Assembly (NCBI RefSeq): GCF_000153205.1
Contig: NZ_CH672427.1
Span: 2,451-66,450, forward strand
DNA: 64,000 nucleotides
From: Nitrococcus mobilis Nb-231
GTDB lineage: Bacteria; Pseudomonadota; Gammaproteobacteria; Nitrococcales; Nitrococcaceae
Reading direction: 5' to 3'
A program made the position numbers and the translations under genes. Below the pieces are notes generated by a model, which made no database searches, had not been told where the DNA came from, and worked only from the letters and a program-made list of their open reading frames with translations. This document shows, piece by piece, positions 1 to 11,159 of this stretch (its first letter is position 1; each line of letters starts with the position of its first letter).

Positions 1-659
1 CAACGTCTGCCCGTTGTGCTCACGCGAGAGGAAATCCGCTCCGTGCTGGCGCATCTGCAAGCCGTAACGCGCTGATGGCGTCATTGCTGTATGGCGCCGG
101 GTTGCGGTTGCTGGAATGCGTTCGCCTGCGGGTGAAAGATGTCGAGCTCGACCGGCGGCAAATCGTGGTTCGGGATAGGAAAGGCGGACGGGATCGGGTG
201 ACACTGCTGCCGGAGTCGATGCGACCGTCGCTCGAAGAGCAGATCGACCGTGTTCGAGAAATCCATAATCAGGATCTAGCCGATGGCTTTGGTGCAGTTT
301 GGCTGCCGCACGCGCTTGCGCGCAAATATCCCAATGCGCCGCGGGAGTTCGGCTGGCAGTACATGTTCCCGTCGGCGAAGCGCTCCACCGACCCGCGCTC
401 GGGCCGCGTCGGTCGGCATCACATCGAGCCGAAATCGCTGCAGCGGGCGGTGAAACAGGCCGTGCGCGCAGCGGGCGTGTCGAAACCCGCCTCCTGTCAT
501 ACGTTCCGGCACTCGTTCGCCACCCATCTACTGGAGGCGGGCTATGATATCCGCACGATTCAGGAGTTACTGGGGCACCGGGACGTGAATACCACGATGA
601 TCTATACGCACGTCGCGAACTGCGGCGGCCGGGGTGTGCGCAGTCCGCTGGATCGGTGA
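1..659 (+). pseudogene. intI: Integron-type tyrosine recombinase (IntI-like), frameshifted, 5' end outside window
   Basis: The open stretch 75-659 encodes the catalytic half of an integron integrase. It has the first catalytic Arg in GAGLRLLE, the extra IntI-specific patch ([18 protein letters not shown]), the HxxR box [20 protein letters not shown] with the catalytic Tyr, and the usual end [11 protein letters not shown]. Upstream, frame 1 from base 1 reads [18 protein letters not shown], the expected preceding segment, then stops at 73-75. Restoring one base near position 72 would give the expected ...[10 protein letters not shown], so this is a single-base deletion rather than an alternative start. 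IntI normally points away from its cassettes, so any attI site or array would lie left of the window. The family is clear; the inactive state is inferred from the frameshift and could be a sequencing error. Confidence 0.85.
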
Positions 660-1189
660 TTCCAGAGCTGGCTGTTTTCGAGCTTCTCATGGCCGAAACT
701 CGCGGACCACCAGCAGCGCAGCGCGTCTTACCCGATCCCATTACGGACCGGCCGCGGCGAGCCACGTGTTAAGGTGGTGCCGTTGGGGCTGGACGTGGTC
801 GGTCGGCATAGCGATCGGTACTCATCCGGAACGGCGTCTTACGTGGGTTGTTGACCTCGTCAGCTCTTGCGGTGATGGGCGGCTGGGTGCATTCAAGGTA
901 CACTTTCGCCGAGCGTTGCAGACATCTGCAATGGATGTGGTGGGCGCGGTCTTACTGTTCCCGTTATTTAGCCATGTTGGCCGGTCAGTCGTCGCTGACC
1001 CGCTCGCGGGATGGCAAGATATGGACCCTATCCGGAATTAGATTGCAGGCTGTTTGCTATTCAGAAGCCGTGTTGCTTGCAGCGTAAACGCTTGCCGGCG
1101 GAATACACCGGCACACATGATGCAGAAAAACGCCGCGGCTGGCCGCAATTTTGAACACTATGCTAGCAGATTTATGAGGATCTATTGAT
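660..1189. other. Intergenic stretch with no supported gene
   Basis: About 530 bases between the integrase remnant and the UPF0158 gene. Short open frames exist here but show no recognisable domain. The only structure I see is a six-base-pair hairpin, TGCCGG (1093-1098) with CCGGCA (1108-1113). It may hold decayed DNA from the integrase side, but I cannot assign it. Confidence 0.4.
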
Positions 1190-1669
1190 ATGGCACTTCC
1201 GGTATCGCTGCGCCAAATTGTGACTGAAGTCGAAGCCCTACAAGATGGCTGGACGATCTATCTCAATCGCAAAACCGGCGAGCTAATGACCATAACGGAC
1301 AGGGAAGCGCGGATCGCCCTGGAGGAAGAGCAGGCGAGCGAGCTCGCCGATTGGTTGATGGAGGATTTTTTGCCAAAGGTCAAGGAAGTGGTGACCTCGG
1401 ATGACTCTGTCGCTTTACCGAACAAAGCGAGCGTCGAATTCGCGCTGATGGAGAAATACTGCGCTGCGGTTGATGACCCGCAATTCCGGGAAAGTTTGCT
1501 GAACGCGGTTCGCGGCCAGGAGGCAGCGGCCCGTTTCAACGACCTGATCGAGGCCAAGAGCGCTCAGGATGAGTGGAATCAGTTCAAGGAAGAGGCGCTA
1601 AGAGATCTCATCGCCGAGTTTCTCGACTCGCACGGGATAGGCTATGTCGAGTCGAAAAGCTCCGCCTGA
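1190..1669 (+). CDS. UPF0158 family protein, 159 aa
   Basis: Small acidic soluble protein of unknown biochemical role. The N-terminal pattern LPVSLRQIVTEVE, then GWTIYLNRKTGEL and repeated charged helices, with a C-terminal FKEEALRDLIAEFLDSHGI, match the UPF0158 family, which is usually about 140-160 residues, so it looks full length. There is no signal peptide or membrane segment. It stands alone between the integrase remnant and malate synthase, with an AT-rich leader and a purine-rich TGAGGA about ten bases before the ATG. No substrate or partner can be inferred from context. Confidence 0.75.
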   Translation: MALPVSLRQIVTEVEALQDGWTIYLNRKTGELMTITDREARIALEEEQASELADWLMEDFLPKVKEVVTSDDSVALPNKASVEFALMEKYCAAVDDPQFRESLLNAVRGQEAAARFNDLIEAKSAQDEWNQFKEEALRDLIAEFLDSHGIGYVESKSSA

Positions 1670-1861
1670 GCTTGGGACGAGAATCGCTTTGTTGTAGACG
1701 CCAGTGAATCAGTGCGTCGGGATCGGTGCGCGGCCCGTTCCCGGCGCCATCGAGTTAAAGCAACCGGTTGCGGGCCTTAAGATTTGCTCCAGTGCTCGCG
1801 CTGGCTGCAGCCCTGGCATTATCGAGTCACTCAATTCATCCGCCGATCGAGGGTTTCGGGT

Positions 1862-4051
1862 ATGACGGAACGTGTTCAGGTCGGGGGATTGCAGGTGGCC
1901 AAGTCGCTGCATGATTTGGTGGCGCAAGAGCTGGCGCCCGCGCTCGGGTATGATGCAGAGGCGCTATGGACGGCCTTCGCCGGGGTGGTCGCCGAGTTGG
2001 GTCCGCGCAACCGCGAACTGCTCGCCGAGCGGGCCGAACTGCAAGCCAAGATCGATGGTTGGCACAGGGAACGCCGGGGGCGGCCGCACGACTCCGAAGC
2101 CTATAAGCAGTTTCTCGAGCAAATTGGCTATCTGCTGCCGGAAGAGGCGGATTTCCAGATCACGACCACCGATGTCGATCCGGAGATCGCGCAAGTGGCT
2201 GGACCGCAACTGGTCGTACCGGTGAACAATGCCCGCTATGCGCTCAATGCCGCCAATGCCCGCTGGGGCAGCCTTTATGACGCGCTATACGGCATCGACA
2301 TTATACCGGAGACGGCCGGTGCCGAGCGTGGTACGCGCTACAATCCGCGGCGTGGTAGCCAAGTTATGGCCTATGCTGCCGATCTGCTCGATGAGATCGC
2401 GCCGCTAGCGCATGGCCGGCATCGCGATGCGCTTGGCTATGTGCTGGGTGAGGAGAGCGATGGTAAGCGGCGGCTGCTGATCAAGCTGAGCGACGGCCGT
2501 GAGACGGAATTGCGGCAGCCGCAGCAGTTCGTGGGCTATGTCGGTGGCCGCGAGCCTGAGGGCGTGCTGTTGCGCAATCACGGGTTACACCTGGAAATTT
2601 CGGTGGACCGCAGCCATCCCATAGGCCGTGAACACGCGGCCGGGGTGAAAGATATCGTTCTAGAGTCGGCGCTGACGACGATCCAGGACTGTGAAGACTC
2701 CGTCGCCGCGGTGGATGCCGCGGACAAGACGTTGGTCTACCGCAATTGGCTCGGCCTGATGAAAGGGGATCTGGAAGCCTCTGTGGAGAAATCGGGTCGG
2801 ACCATTACGCGCTGCCTGCATGCGGATCGCCAGTATACGACCCCGGAAGGTGGCACGTTAGTGCTGCCTGGCCGCAGCTTGATGTTGGTGCGCAACGTCG
2901 GGCATTTAATGAGTACCGATGCCGTGCTCGACGGCAACGGCGCGGAGGTTCCCGAAGGCTTCCTCGATGCCATGCTGACTTCGCTCATCGCGCTGTATGA
3001 CCTGCGGGGATTGGGTCGTTACGTCAACAGTCGAGCCGGCAGCGTGTACATCGTCAAACCCAAGATGCACGGTCCGGCCGAGGTCGCACTGAGCTGCGCG
3101 CTCTTTAGCCGGATAGAAGAGGCTCTTGGTCTGAGGTGCAACACGCTAAAGCTCGGGGTGATGGACGAGGAGCGGCGCACCACACTCAATCTCAAACAAT
3201 GCATCCGCGCCGCCAGGGAGCGCCTGATCTTCATCAACACGGGGTTTCTGGATCGCACGGGGGACGAGATCCACACCAGCATGGAAGCGGGGCCCATGGT
3301 GCGTAAGGATGCTATGAAACAAACCGCTTGGCTGCGAGCCTACGAAGCTTGGAATGTGGCGGTCGGCCTGCAAGCGGGATTGCAGGGGCGGGCTCAGATC
3401 GGCAAAGGGATGTGGACCAAGCCGGATGAGATGGCGGCCATGTTGGCGACGAAGATCGAGCATCCGCTCGCCGGCGCGAATTGTGCTTGGGTACCTTCGC
3501 CTACGGCCGCAACGCTCCATGCCATTCACTATCATCGGGTCGATGTGGTTCACCGCCAGGAGATGCTAGCGGCTCGGCCGCGTCCCAACCTGGACGAGCT
3601 CCTGCTGCTCCCCCTAATGGACGGGCAGAGGCTCACAGACGCGGCGATTCAGCAGGAGCTGGATAATAACTGCCAGGGTGTCCTTGGTTATGTGGTGCGT
3701 TGGGTCGAGCAAGGAATCGGCTGTTCGAAGGTGGCCGATATCCACGACATCGGGCTGATGGAAGATCGGGCCACCTTGCGCATCTCCAGTCAGTATGTTG
3801 CCAACTGGTTATACCATGGTATTTGCTCGGAGCAGCAGGTGAGGGAGACGTTGCAGCGCATGGCGCGAGTCGTCGATCAACAAAATGCCGGGGGCTCGAA
3901 CTACCGAGCCATGGCCCCGGATTTTGATAGTAGCATCGCCTTCCAGGCCGCTTGCGATTTAATCTTCCAAGGCCGAGAGCAGCCTAATGGTTACACCGAA
4001 CCGCTATTGCACCGCCACCGCCGAGCGGCGAAAAAGAAATACGGCTGTTAG
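1862..4051 (+). CDS. glcB: Malate synthase G, 729 aa
   Basis: Condenses glyoxylate with acetyl-CoA to malate, the second step of the glyoxylate shunt. Length matches the monomeric G isoform (about 720-730 aa) rather than the shorter A form. Visible landmarks are [14 protein letters not shown], the RNVGHLM segment, [13 protein letters not shown], the TGDEIHT loop, [12 protein letters not shown], and near the C-terminus IGCSK (Cys621) followed by LMEDRATLR, whose Asp635 corresponds to the catalytic base of the family. The ATG at 1862 is preferred because [10 protein letters not shown] is the usual start and GAGGG sits about eight bases upstream; the frame is open 26 codons further. Isocitrate lyase, its shunt partner, lies 7 kb away, so the two are linked but not in one operon. 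Confidence 0.95.
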   Translation: MTERVQVGGLQVAKSLHDLVAQELAPALGYDAEALWTAFAGVVAELGPRNRELLAERAELQAKIDGWHRERRGRPHDSEAYKQFLEQIGYLLPEEADFQITTTDVDPEIAQVAGPQLVVPVNNARYALNAANARWGSLYDALYGIDIIPETAGAERGTRYNPRRGSQVMAYAADLLDEIAPLAHGRHRDALGYVLGEESDGKRRLLIKLSDGRETELRQPQQFVGYVGGREPEGVLLRNHGLHLEISVDRSHPIGREHAAGVKDIVLESALTTIQDCEDSVAAVDAADKTLVYRNWLGLMKGDLEASVEKSGRTITRCLHADRQYTTPEGGTLVLPGRSLMLVRNVGHLMSTDAVLDGNGAEVPEGFLDAMLTSLIALYDLRGLGRYVNSRAGSVYIVKPKMHGPAEVALSCALFSRIEEALGLRCNTLKLGVMDEERRTTLNLKQCIRAARERLIFINTGFLDRTGDEIHTSMEAGPMVRKDAMKQTAWLRAYEAWNVAVGLQAGLQGRAQIGKGMWTKPDEMAAMLATKIEHPLAGANCAWVPSPTAATLHAIHYHRVDVVHRQEMLAARPRPNLDELLLLPLMDGQRLTDAAIQQELDNNCQGVLGYVVRWVEQGIGCSKVADIHDIGLMEDRATLRISSQYVANWLYHGICSEQQVRETLQRMARVVDQQNAGGSNYRAMAPDFDSSIAFQAACDLIFQGREQPNGYTEPLLHRHRRAAKKKYGC

Positions 4052-4129
4052 TCGCAGCCGGTGACGCAGGCCGGCATTATGTATGACTCGCGCGCCGCGG
4101 TGGCTTGGGTGCGGTATTCAAAGCGGTAT

Positions 4130-4285
4130 TTAAAAAACCGTCGCTAGCATTAAAAACCAACGGGGAATCGGCTGTCCCGTTACACCTATCCAGACTATAT
4201 AGATAGTGGCTGCGATGGCGGCGAGGAAAGCCCCCAAACCAAAAGATTTGAGCAAACGAGGCCCGCGTTGTTGCTGCTTTGCCAT
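4130..4285 (-). CDS. Small single-span membrane protein, 51 aa
   Basis: A short frame on the minus strand begins MAKQQQRGPRLLK, continues into a hydrophobic stretch (about residues 15-36, FGLGAFLAAIAATIYIVWIG) and ends PRWFLMLATVF before a TAA. A GGAGAG motif lies about five bases before the ATG, a good ribosome binding site. The basic N-terminus followed by one hydrophobic helix predicts a membrane protein with the N-terminus in the cytoplasm. It lies between glcB and acnA. I do not recognise a family; the good start signal and clear membrane segment are the case for it being real. Confidence 0.55.
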   Translation of the reverse strand: MAKQQQRGPRLLKSFGLGAFLAAIAATIYIVWIGVTGQPIPRWFLMLATVF

Positions 4286-4426
4286 TGGTCTCTCCAGGTG
4301 GAGTAGCTGAGATATCGAATTTAATGGAAGCTATTCTACATTACCCGCACGCTTTCTCGGCATCCTTGGGGTGGACACGCTAAAGCGTAATCTCTCGCCG
4401 CGCACGCGCCTTGCCTCGAGTGAATT

Positions 4427-4444
4427 CGGCGCCAGGCGGCGCCG
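4427..4444. terminator. GC-rich hairpin downstream of acnA
   Basis: Perfect inverted repeat CGGCGCC / GGCGCCG with a four-base loop, 57 bases beyond the acnA stop on the minus strand. No strong T-run follows, so it may be a weak terminator or a 3'-end stabiliser. Confidence 0.4.
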
Positions 4445-4501
4445 CGGCGTTCCAATATTAGATTCTAATTAGCGAAAGACCGCTGCATACGAGAAGCGGG
4501 A

Positions 4502-7255
<2,754 letters not shown>

Positions 7256-7393
7256 GTTATTCCTGCTTTCTTGTCTTTGATCCCGACCGTGGCCGCCGTC
7301 GGCATTCGAATAGCTGGTATCGCTGCCACGCCCTATATTTTATAGCCATGCTGAACAGTCATGCCGAGGTTGCGCACGCTCAGACTGCAGCGC

Positions 7394-8008
7394 TCAGGAT
7401 GTGGCAAGCTGTCGGTGGGCTTCGGCAATAAGGCGCTGACGGAAGAAGATGAGCCGCAGTCGGTTGCCACCCGCTCGGCGCCAAAGGCTGGCGGCACGGA
7501 TAGCGGAGAGCAACAACGCACGGATCAGTGCCGCATTGCGTGGATCATCCAGATGCGCGCGCTCGCCACTGACGATGATGGGTGGGCGAATCGAGCTGAC
7601 CGCCTCAGTATACAGCCCGCCCAGATTTCGGATTACATTATCATGCAAGAGGCCAAAGTAGGCCGCCTGTTCGGCGGCGCGGCGTACCCCTTCGGTCACT
7701 TCTCGAAAACGCCGGTGGTTGGCGGTGAGCTTGCGCTCCAGATGCAGCACCGACACCAGATAACGGGTGAGTTGCACCTCGCTGGGGTGGGTGAGGTGGT
7801 CCGCCAATAAATGCAGTCCAGGCTGCAATTGATCACGCCCACCATACAGCGCGGCGGTATCGCCCGCATAGATTCCGAGCAACGCGCGCAGGCAGGGTTC
7901 GGTGCGGCGCGGGTCGGAATGGCCGTATCTGGCGACTTGGCGTACTTGCGCCAGGGCTTGGACCATCCCGGCCAATGCGAGCACCTGTTCGCTATCAGGC
8001 GATTCCAT
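7394..8008 (-). CDS. hflD: HflD family protein, 204 aa
   Basis: Alpha-helical peripheral membrane protein; in E. coli it affects phage lambda lysogeny, and its housekeeping role is unclear. Recognisable segments are LALAGMVQALAQV near the start, ELTRY-like QLTRYLVSVLHLERKL in the middle and LLLSAIRAASLWRRAGGNRLRLIFFR near the end. The ATG at 8008 (MESPDSEQV) is preferred because it overlaps the mnmA stop by only 14 bases and fits the usual length of about 205-215 aa; upstream in-frame ATGs would intrude deeper into mnmA. It is the last gene of a nudJ-mnmA-hflD run, the order seen in enterobacteria. Confidence 0.88.
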   Translation of the reverse strand: MESPDSEQVLALAGMVQALAQVRQVARYGHSDPRRTEPCLRALLGIYAGDTAALYGGRDQLQPGLHLLADHLTHPSEVQLTRYLVSVLHLERKLTANHRRFREVTEGVRRAAEQAAYFGLLHDNVIRNLGGLYTEAVSSIRPPIIVSGERAHLDDPRNAALIRALLLSAIRAASLWRRAGGNRLRLIFFRQRLIAEAHRQLATS

Positions 8009-9119
8009 AGCGTGTCTCATGGGTATGCCAGGGGAATGTTTGTTGGATAACTCCACCACCGATACACTCCTCGTCACAATAGAACACCACCGATTGGCCT
8101 GGTACCACCGCCCGTTGCGGCTGATCGAATACGGTGCGTGCGCAATCGGCGGTAATGGCCTCCACTACACAGCTTTGGGAGGGTTGGCGATAGCGCGTCT
8201 TGGCAAAGCAGCGCAGCGGCGTGCTGGGTGGCCGCCCGGCCACCCAGCACAGCTCGGTTGCCTCCAACCCCACGCTCATCAGCAATGGATGGTCGTGCCC
8301 TTGGGCAACGATCAGGCGATTGGCCGGCGTATCCTTGCCGACTACGTACCAAGGTTTGCCTGAGCGCCCCGCGCGCCCACCGATTTCGAGTCCTTGGCGC
8401 TGCCCGAGCGTGTAGAAACTGACTCCTTGATGCCGGCCGACGACTACTCCCTCTGGGGTCTCGATAGGCCCCGGGGTGGGTTGGATGTAGCGGCTTAAAA
8501 ACGGGCGAAAAGCGCGCTCGCCAATAAAGCAGATGCCTGTGCTGTCCTTACGGTCGAAATTGTCGAAGCCGGCTTGCTCGGCTAGGGCACGCACCGTGGA
8601 TTTGGCGTGTTCGCCCAGCGGGAAGGTGGCGCGTGCCAGTTGGCGCTGCCCTAAAGTGTAAAGGAAGTAGCTTTGATCCTTGTCGGCATCCTTAGCTTTG
8701 AACAGATGGTACGTGCCATGGCGCTCGATATTACGGGCGTAATGGCCGGTGGCGATGTGATCGGTGCCTAGGCGTTGCGCATAGTTGATAAAGGCGTGGA
8801 ATTTGATTCGCTGGTTACACAGAATGTCCGGGTTGGGTGTGTGCCCGCGACGGTATTCACGCAAGCAGTGGTCGAACACCTCCGCACGGTATTCGTGTGC
8901 AAAGTTCGCCACATGCAGCGGGATATCGAGCTGTGCGCATACCTGTTTGGCATAGGCGAGATCTTGCTCGGCACTGCAATAGGTGGCGGTATCGTCATCC
9001 TCCCAGTTGCGCATGAACAGGCCCTGAATTGCGTGACCTTGCTCAAGGAGCAGCAGTGCGGCGACGGCGGAGTCTACGCCACCGGAGAGGCCGACGATGT
9101 AACGCGTGCGAGGGGACAT
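7995..9119 (-). CDS. mnmA: tRNA-specific 2-thiouridylase MnmA, 374 aa
   Basis: Installs sulfur at C2 of wobble uridine 34 in Lys, Glu and Gln tRNAs using ATP and a persulfide relay. The PP-loop SGGVDSAV is at the N-terminus. The two catalytic cysteines are in DILCNQRIKF and STGICFIGER. DKDQSYFLYTL, typical of the family, is also present. The length is normal. The 97-base gap upstream of mnmA is AT-rich and may hold a separate promoter. The gene overlaps hflD at its 3' end, implying translational coupling. Confidence 0.95.
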   Translation of the reverse strand: MSPRTRYIVGLSGGVDSAVAALLLLEQGHAIQGLFMRNWEDDDTATYCSAEQDLAYAKQVCAQLDIPLHVANFAHEYRAEVFDHCLREYRRGHTPNPDILCNQRIKFHAFINYAQRLGTDHIATGHYARNIERHGTYHLFKAKDADKDQSYFLYTLGQRQLARATFPLGEHAKSTVRALAEQAGFDNFDRKDSTGICFIGERAFRPFLSRYIQPTPGPIETPEGVVVGRHQGVSFYTLGQRQGLEIGGRAGRSGKPWYVVGKDTPANRLIVAQGHDHPLLMSVGLEATELCWVAGRPPSTPLRCFAKTRYRQPSQSCVVEAITADCARTVFDQPQRAVVPGQSVVFYCDEECIGGGVIQQTFPWHTHETRYGIA

Positions 9120-9215
9120 TGTCAGGTCAAAGTGTCACGGCTAATAAAGGTGTATTAATGATACATCTTACATCGGGTGGTAGTATAATACAGTTTGTTG
9201 GTCGTGCCCCACTGT

Positions 9216-9674
9216 TTACTCCAGATCGCGAAACAGCTCCAGCGGGTAACGCCGCCCGGCAAGGTAATCCGTAGCAGACTGAAGCACCAGGGGGCTGCGT
9301 AACCACTCCACTGCAGCGGTGAGTTCGTCGCGAGTCAGCCAATGCGTGCCCAGGATGCCCTTATCCAGCGCTTGGTGTGGGTTGTGGGAAAGCGCTCGCG
9401 CAGCGAACGTCACCCGCAGGAATGTCTTGCTGTGATTCGGGTGTGGCGGCCAGCGGTAGATGCCGACTAGAGCAAGCCCCTCCACCTCCCAGCCAGTTTC
9501 TTCTCGCGTTTCACGAACCATTGCCTCGAGCAGGCTCTCACCCGGCTCAAGGTGCCCCGCCGGTTGGTTTAGAACACGGCGTCCTTCGGCGGTTTCCTCC
9601 ACCATCAGGAAGCGGTTCGCGCGCTCGACTACTGCAGCGACGGTTACATGCGGTTTCCATACAGTCATTGTCAA
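9216..9674 (-). CDS. nudJ: NUDIX hydrolase of the NudJ type, 152 aa
   Basis: Hydrolyses nucleotide and thiamine pyrophosphates in characterised relatives. The Nudix box is complete (GHLEPGESL, then REtREETGW), with the Glu pair that binds divalent metal. The N-terminal KPHVTVAAVVE and RVLNQPAGHLE fit NudJ, and the order nudJ-mnmA-hflD matches enterobacterial synteny, which is the main reason for choosing NudJ over other Nudix members. A second ATG two codons in is also possible. The LysR gene ends only nine bases upstream, so nudJ may be co-transcribed with it. Confidence 0.85.
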   Translation of the reverse strand: MTMTVWKPHVTVAAVVERANRFLMVEETAEGRRVLNQPAGHLEPGESLLEAMVRETREETGWEVEGLALVGIYRWPPHPNHSKTFLRVTFAARALSHNPHQALDKGILGTHWLTRDELTAAVEWLRSPLVLQSATDYLAGRRYPLELFRDLE

Positions 9675-9683
9675 CTCCGGGCT

Positions 9684-10664
9684 TCATGCCTCGTCCGCTG
9701 CGATGAACACGCTCGCATTGGGATGTAGTCTCGGCGCCGAGCGGTCGGTTGGCTGTGACTCGGGGCGCATCAGCTCGATAAACCGTTTGGCCTGGAGCGA
9801 GAGGAACTTGCCGTGGCGCACCATAATGCCGTAGGTCCGTTTCGGGAACACCTCCGGTAGTGGCCGGACCGCCAGCTTCTCGAAACCGGATAGGCAGAGG
9901 TTGCTGGCAATGGCGATACCGAAACCGAGCTCTACGTAGCGCTTAATGATCTCCCAACCGCCGACCTCAAGACGCGCTTTGTAAGGAATACTGTGCTGTT
10001 GAAACACCAGATTGATCAAGCGCCATGTAGTTAAGTGCCGCGGGGGCACGATGAGCTCGCTACTGGCGAGGTCTTGCAGCGTAATGGCACGCTTGCGTGC
10101 CAATGGATGATCGAGCGGGGTGATCAGAGACAAACTGTAGCAGTAGATTGCCCGGTAGCTGATGTCCTCCGGGAGATCCAGCATGGACCCGATGGCGAAG
10201 TCCACTTCGTCATGGCGGATGGCGTGACACATCGGCTTGCCCGCCAAGTTGTGCAGTTTTACGTGCATGCCGGGGTGGAGCGTCATGAACCGACCGATCA
10301 GATCCGGCAGAAGATACAGTGCTGTGGACTCGCCGGCCGCGATGTCCAGGCGTCCTGATTGTAAGTTTTCGTTGTGAGCGGCGAAGCGCTCAGGTAGCGC
10401 ATCGATTCCTTCCACCAGCGGTTGTGCCAGTTCGTAGAGTGTTTCTCCGTCCGGCGTAAGACGGATGCGTGGGCCCCGGCGCTCGAACAAGGTAATCCCC
10501 AGTTCACGCTCAAGAGCCTGAATCTGCAGAGAGACCGAGGGCTGGCTGAGGCACAGCCGTTGGGCGGCCTTTGATACGCTGCGGTACTGTGCCGTGCAGC
10601 AGAAAGCACGTAGCTGTTTAATCCTATTGTATTTATTTCCCCTTTTTGAGGCGGTGCTGAGCAC
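9684..10664 (-). CDS. LysR-type transcriptional regulator, CysB-like clade, 326 aa
   Basis: N-terminal winged helix-turn-helix (RIKQLRAFCCTAQYRSVSKA, LCLSQPSVSLQIQALE, then ELGITLFERRGPRIRLTPDGE), followed by a substrate-binding-like effector domain. Segments such as WEIIKRYVELGFGIAIASNL recall CysB/Cbl-type regulators, and a true CysB lies at 24701. It is divergent from isocitrate lyase across about 495 bases, the classic LysR arrangement, so control of the aceA promoter is a reasonable inference. It also reads into nudJ. The effector is unknown; sulfur or acetate metabolites are guesses. Confidence 0.8.
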   Translation of the reverse strand: MLSTASKRGNKYNRIKQLRAFCCTAQYRSVSKAAQRLCLSQPSVSLQIQALERELGITLFERRGPRIRLTPDGETLYELAQPLVEGIDALPERFAAHNENLQSGRLDIAAGESTALYLLPDLIGRFMTLHPGMHVKLHNLAGKPMCHAIRHDEVDFAIGSMLDLPEDISYRAIYCYSLSLITPLDHPLARKRAITLQDLASSELIVPPRHLTTWRLINLVFQQHSIPYKARLEVGGWEIIKRYVELGFGIAIASNLCLSGFEKLAVRPLPEVFPKRTYGIMVRHGKFLSLQAKRFIELMRPESQPTDRSAPRLHPNASVFIAADEA

Positions 10665-10733
10665 GTATCATTGCCCTCATAATTATTAAATATTGCAATA
10701 TTTAATTCTTGGTAAATTGGGTTGTCAAATGAT

Positions 10734-10761
10734 TTGGTGTGGCATTAGACTGATTTACAAT
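10734..10761 (+). promoter_or_regulatory. Predicted sigma70-type promoter for aceA
   Basis: TTGGTG (10734-10739) and TACAAT (10756-10761) separated by 16 bases, in an AT-rich block between the divergent LysR gene and aceA. A second overlapping pair, TTGTCA (10722-10727) with TAGACT (10746-10751) at an 18-base spacing, is also possible. LysR-type binding sites would be expected just upstream. Confidence 0.5.
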
Positions 10762-10767
10762 CGCCTG

Positions 10768-11159
10768 CGCGCCACTCGTGTCAACGAGCGTACGTAGTGA
10801 CGAGGTGATGCGGCTGAGGCTTGATCACAGGGGGTGTGGGTGTGACTGGTAAAACCCTCGACGAACTGGGTCGCCGGTCTCGATGGGGCTGGCGGGCAAA
10901 GGGAGTATCGGTCACACCGCAGTTTGCGGGAACCGCATAAGAGCGGCGGTTGCCCGATCAGCGTGGATCTCTACCGCGTAACCCTGCGGGAGGAGTTCAA
11001 GGTGTCTGCGCCGAAGTCGGTAAGGGGGCATAGCGGCCGATCAGAATGGGCGAACTGCCCGACTGATGGAGGAAATCTCCACGCGTGACGCTTTGAATAT
11101 GGGACCGCTGGCCCGCGGTTGAGCCGGCAGTACCTCTAGCCCTGAAAGGGAGGCATGAG
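10768..11159 (+). promoter_or_regulatory. Long structured 5' leader of aceA (candidate cis-regulatory RNA)
   Basis: If the predicted promoter is used, about 390 nt precede the aceA ATG. The segment is dense in perfect inverted repeats: GGGCAA (10894-10899) with TTGCCC (10950-10955), enclosing the hairpin CCGCA/TGCGG (10917-10929); ATCAG..GGGC/GCCC..CTGAT (11040-11067); GGAG/CTCC (11068-11080); ACCGC/GCGGT (11104-11119); and CCCT/AGGG (11140-11150), extended by CCT/AGG. The last one contains the Shine-Dalgarno AGGGAGG (11147-11153), six bases before the ATG, so folding would hide the ribosome binding site. I cannot match it to a known riboswitch class. No convincing protein-coding frame fills it. 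Confidence 0.5.

Noticed and set aside
634-1041. Open frame of 135 codons after the integrase remnant
   Set aside because: No recognisable domain, no ribosome binding site, overlaps the integrase end.
10811-10980. Short leader-peptide frames upstream of aceA (14 and 32 codons)
   Set aside because: Both lack a clear ribosome binding site and the composition looks random; inverted repeats explain the region better.
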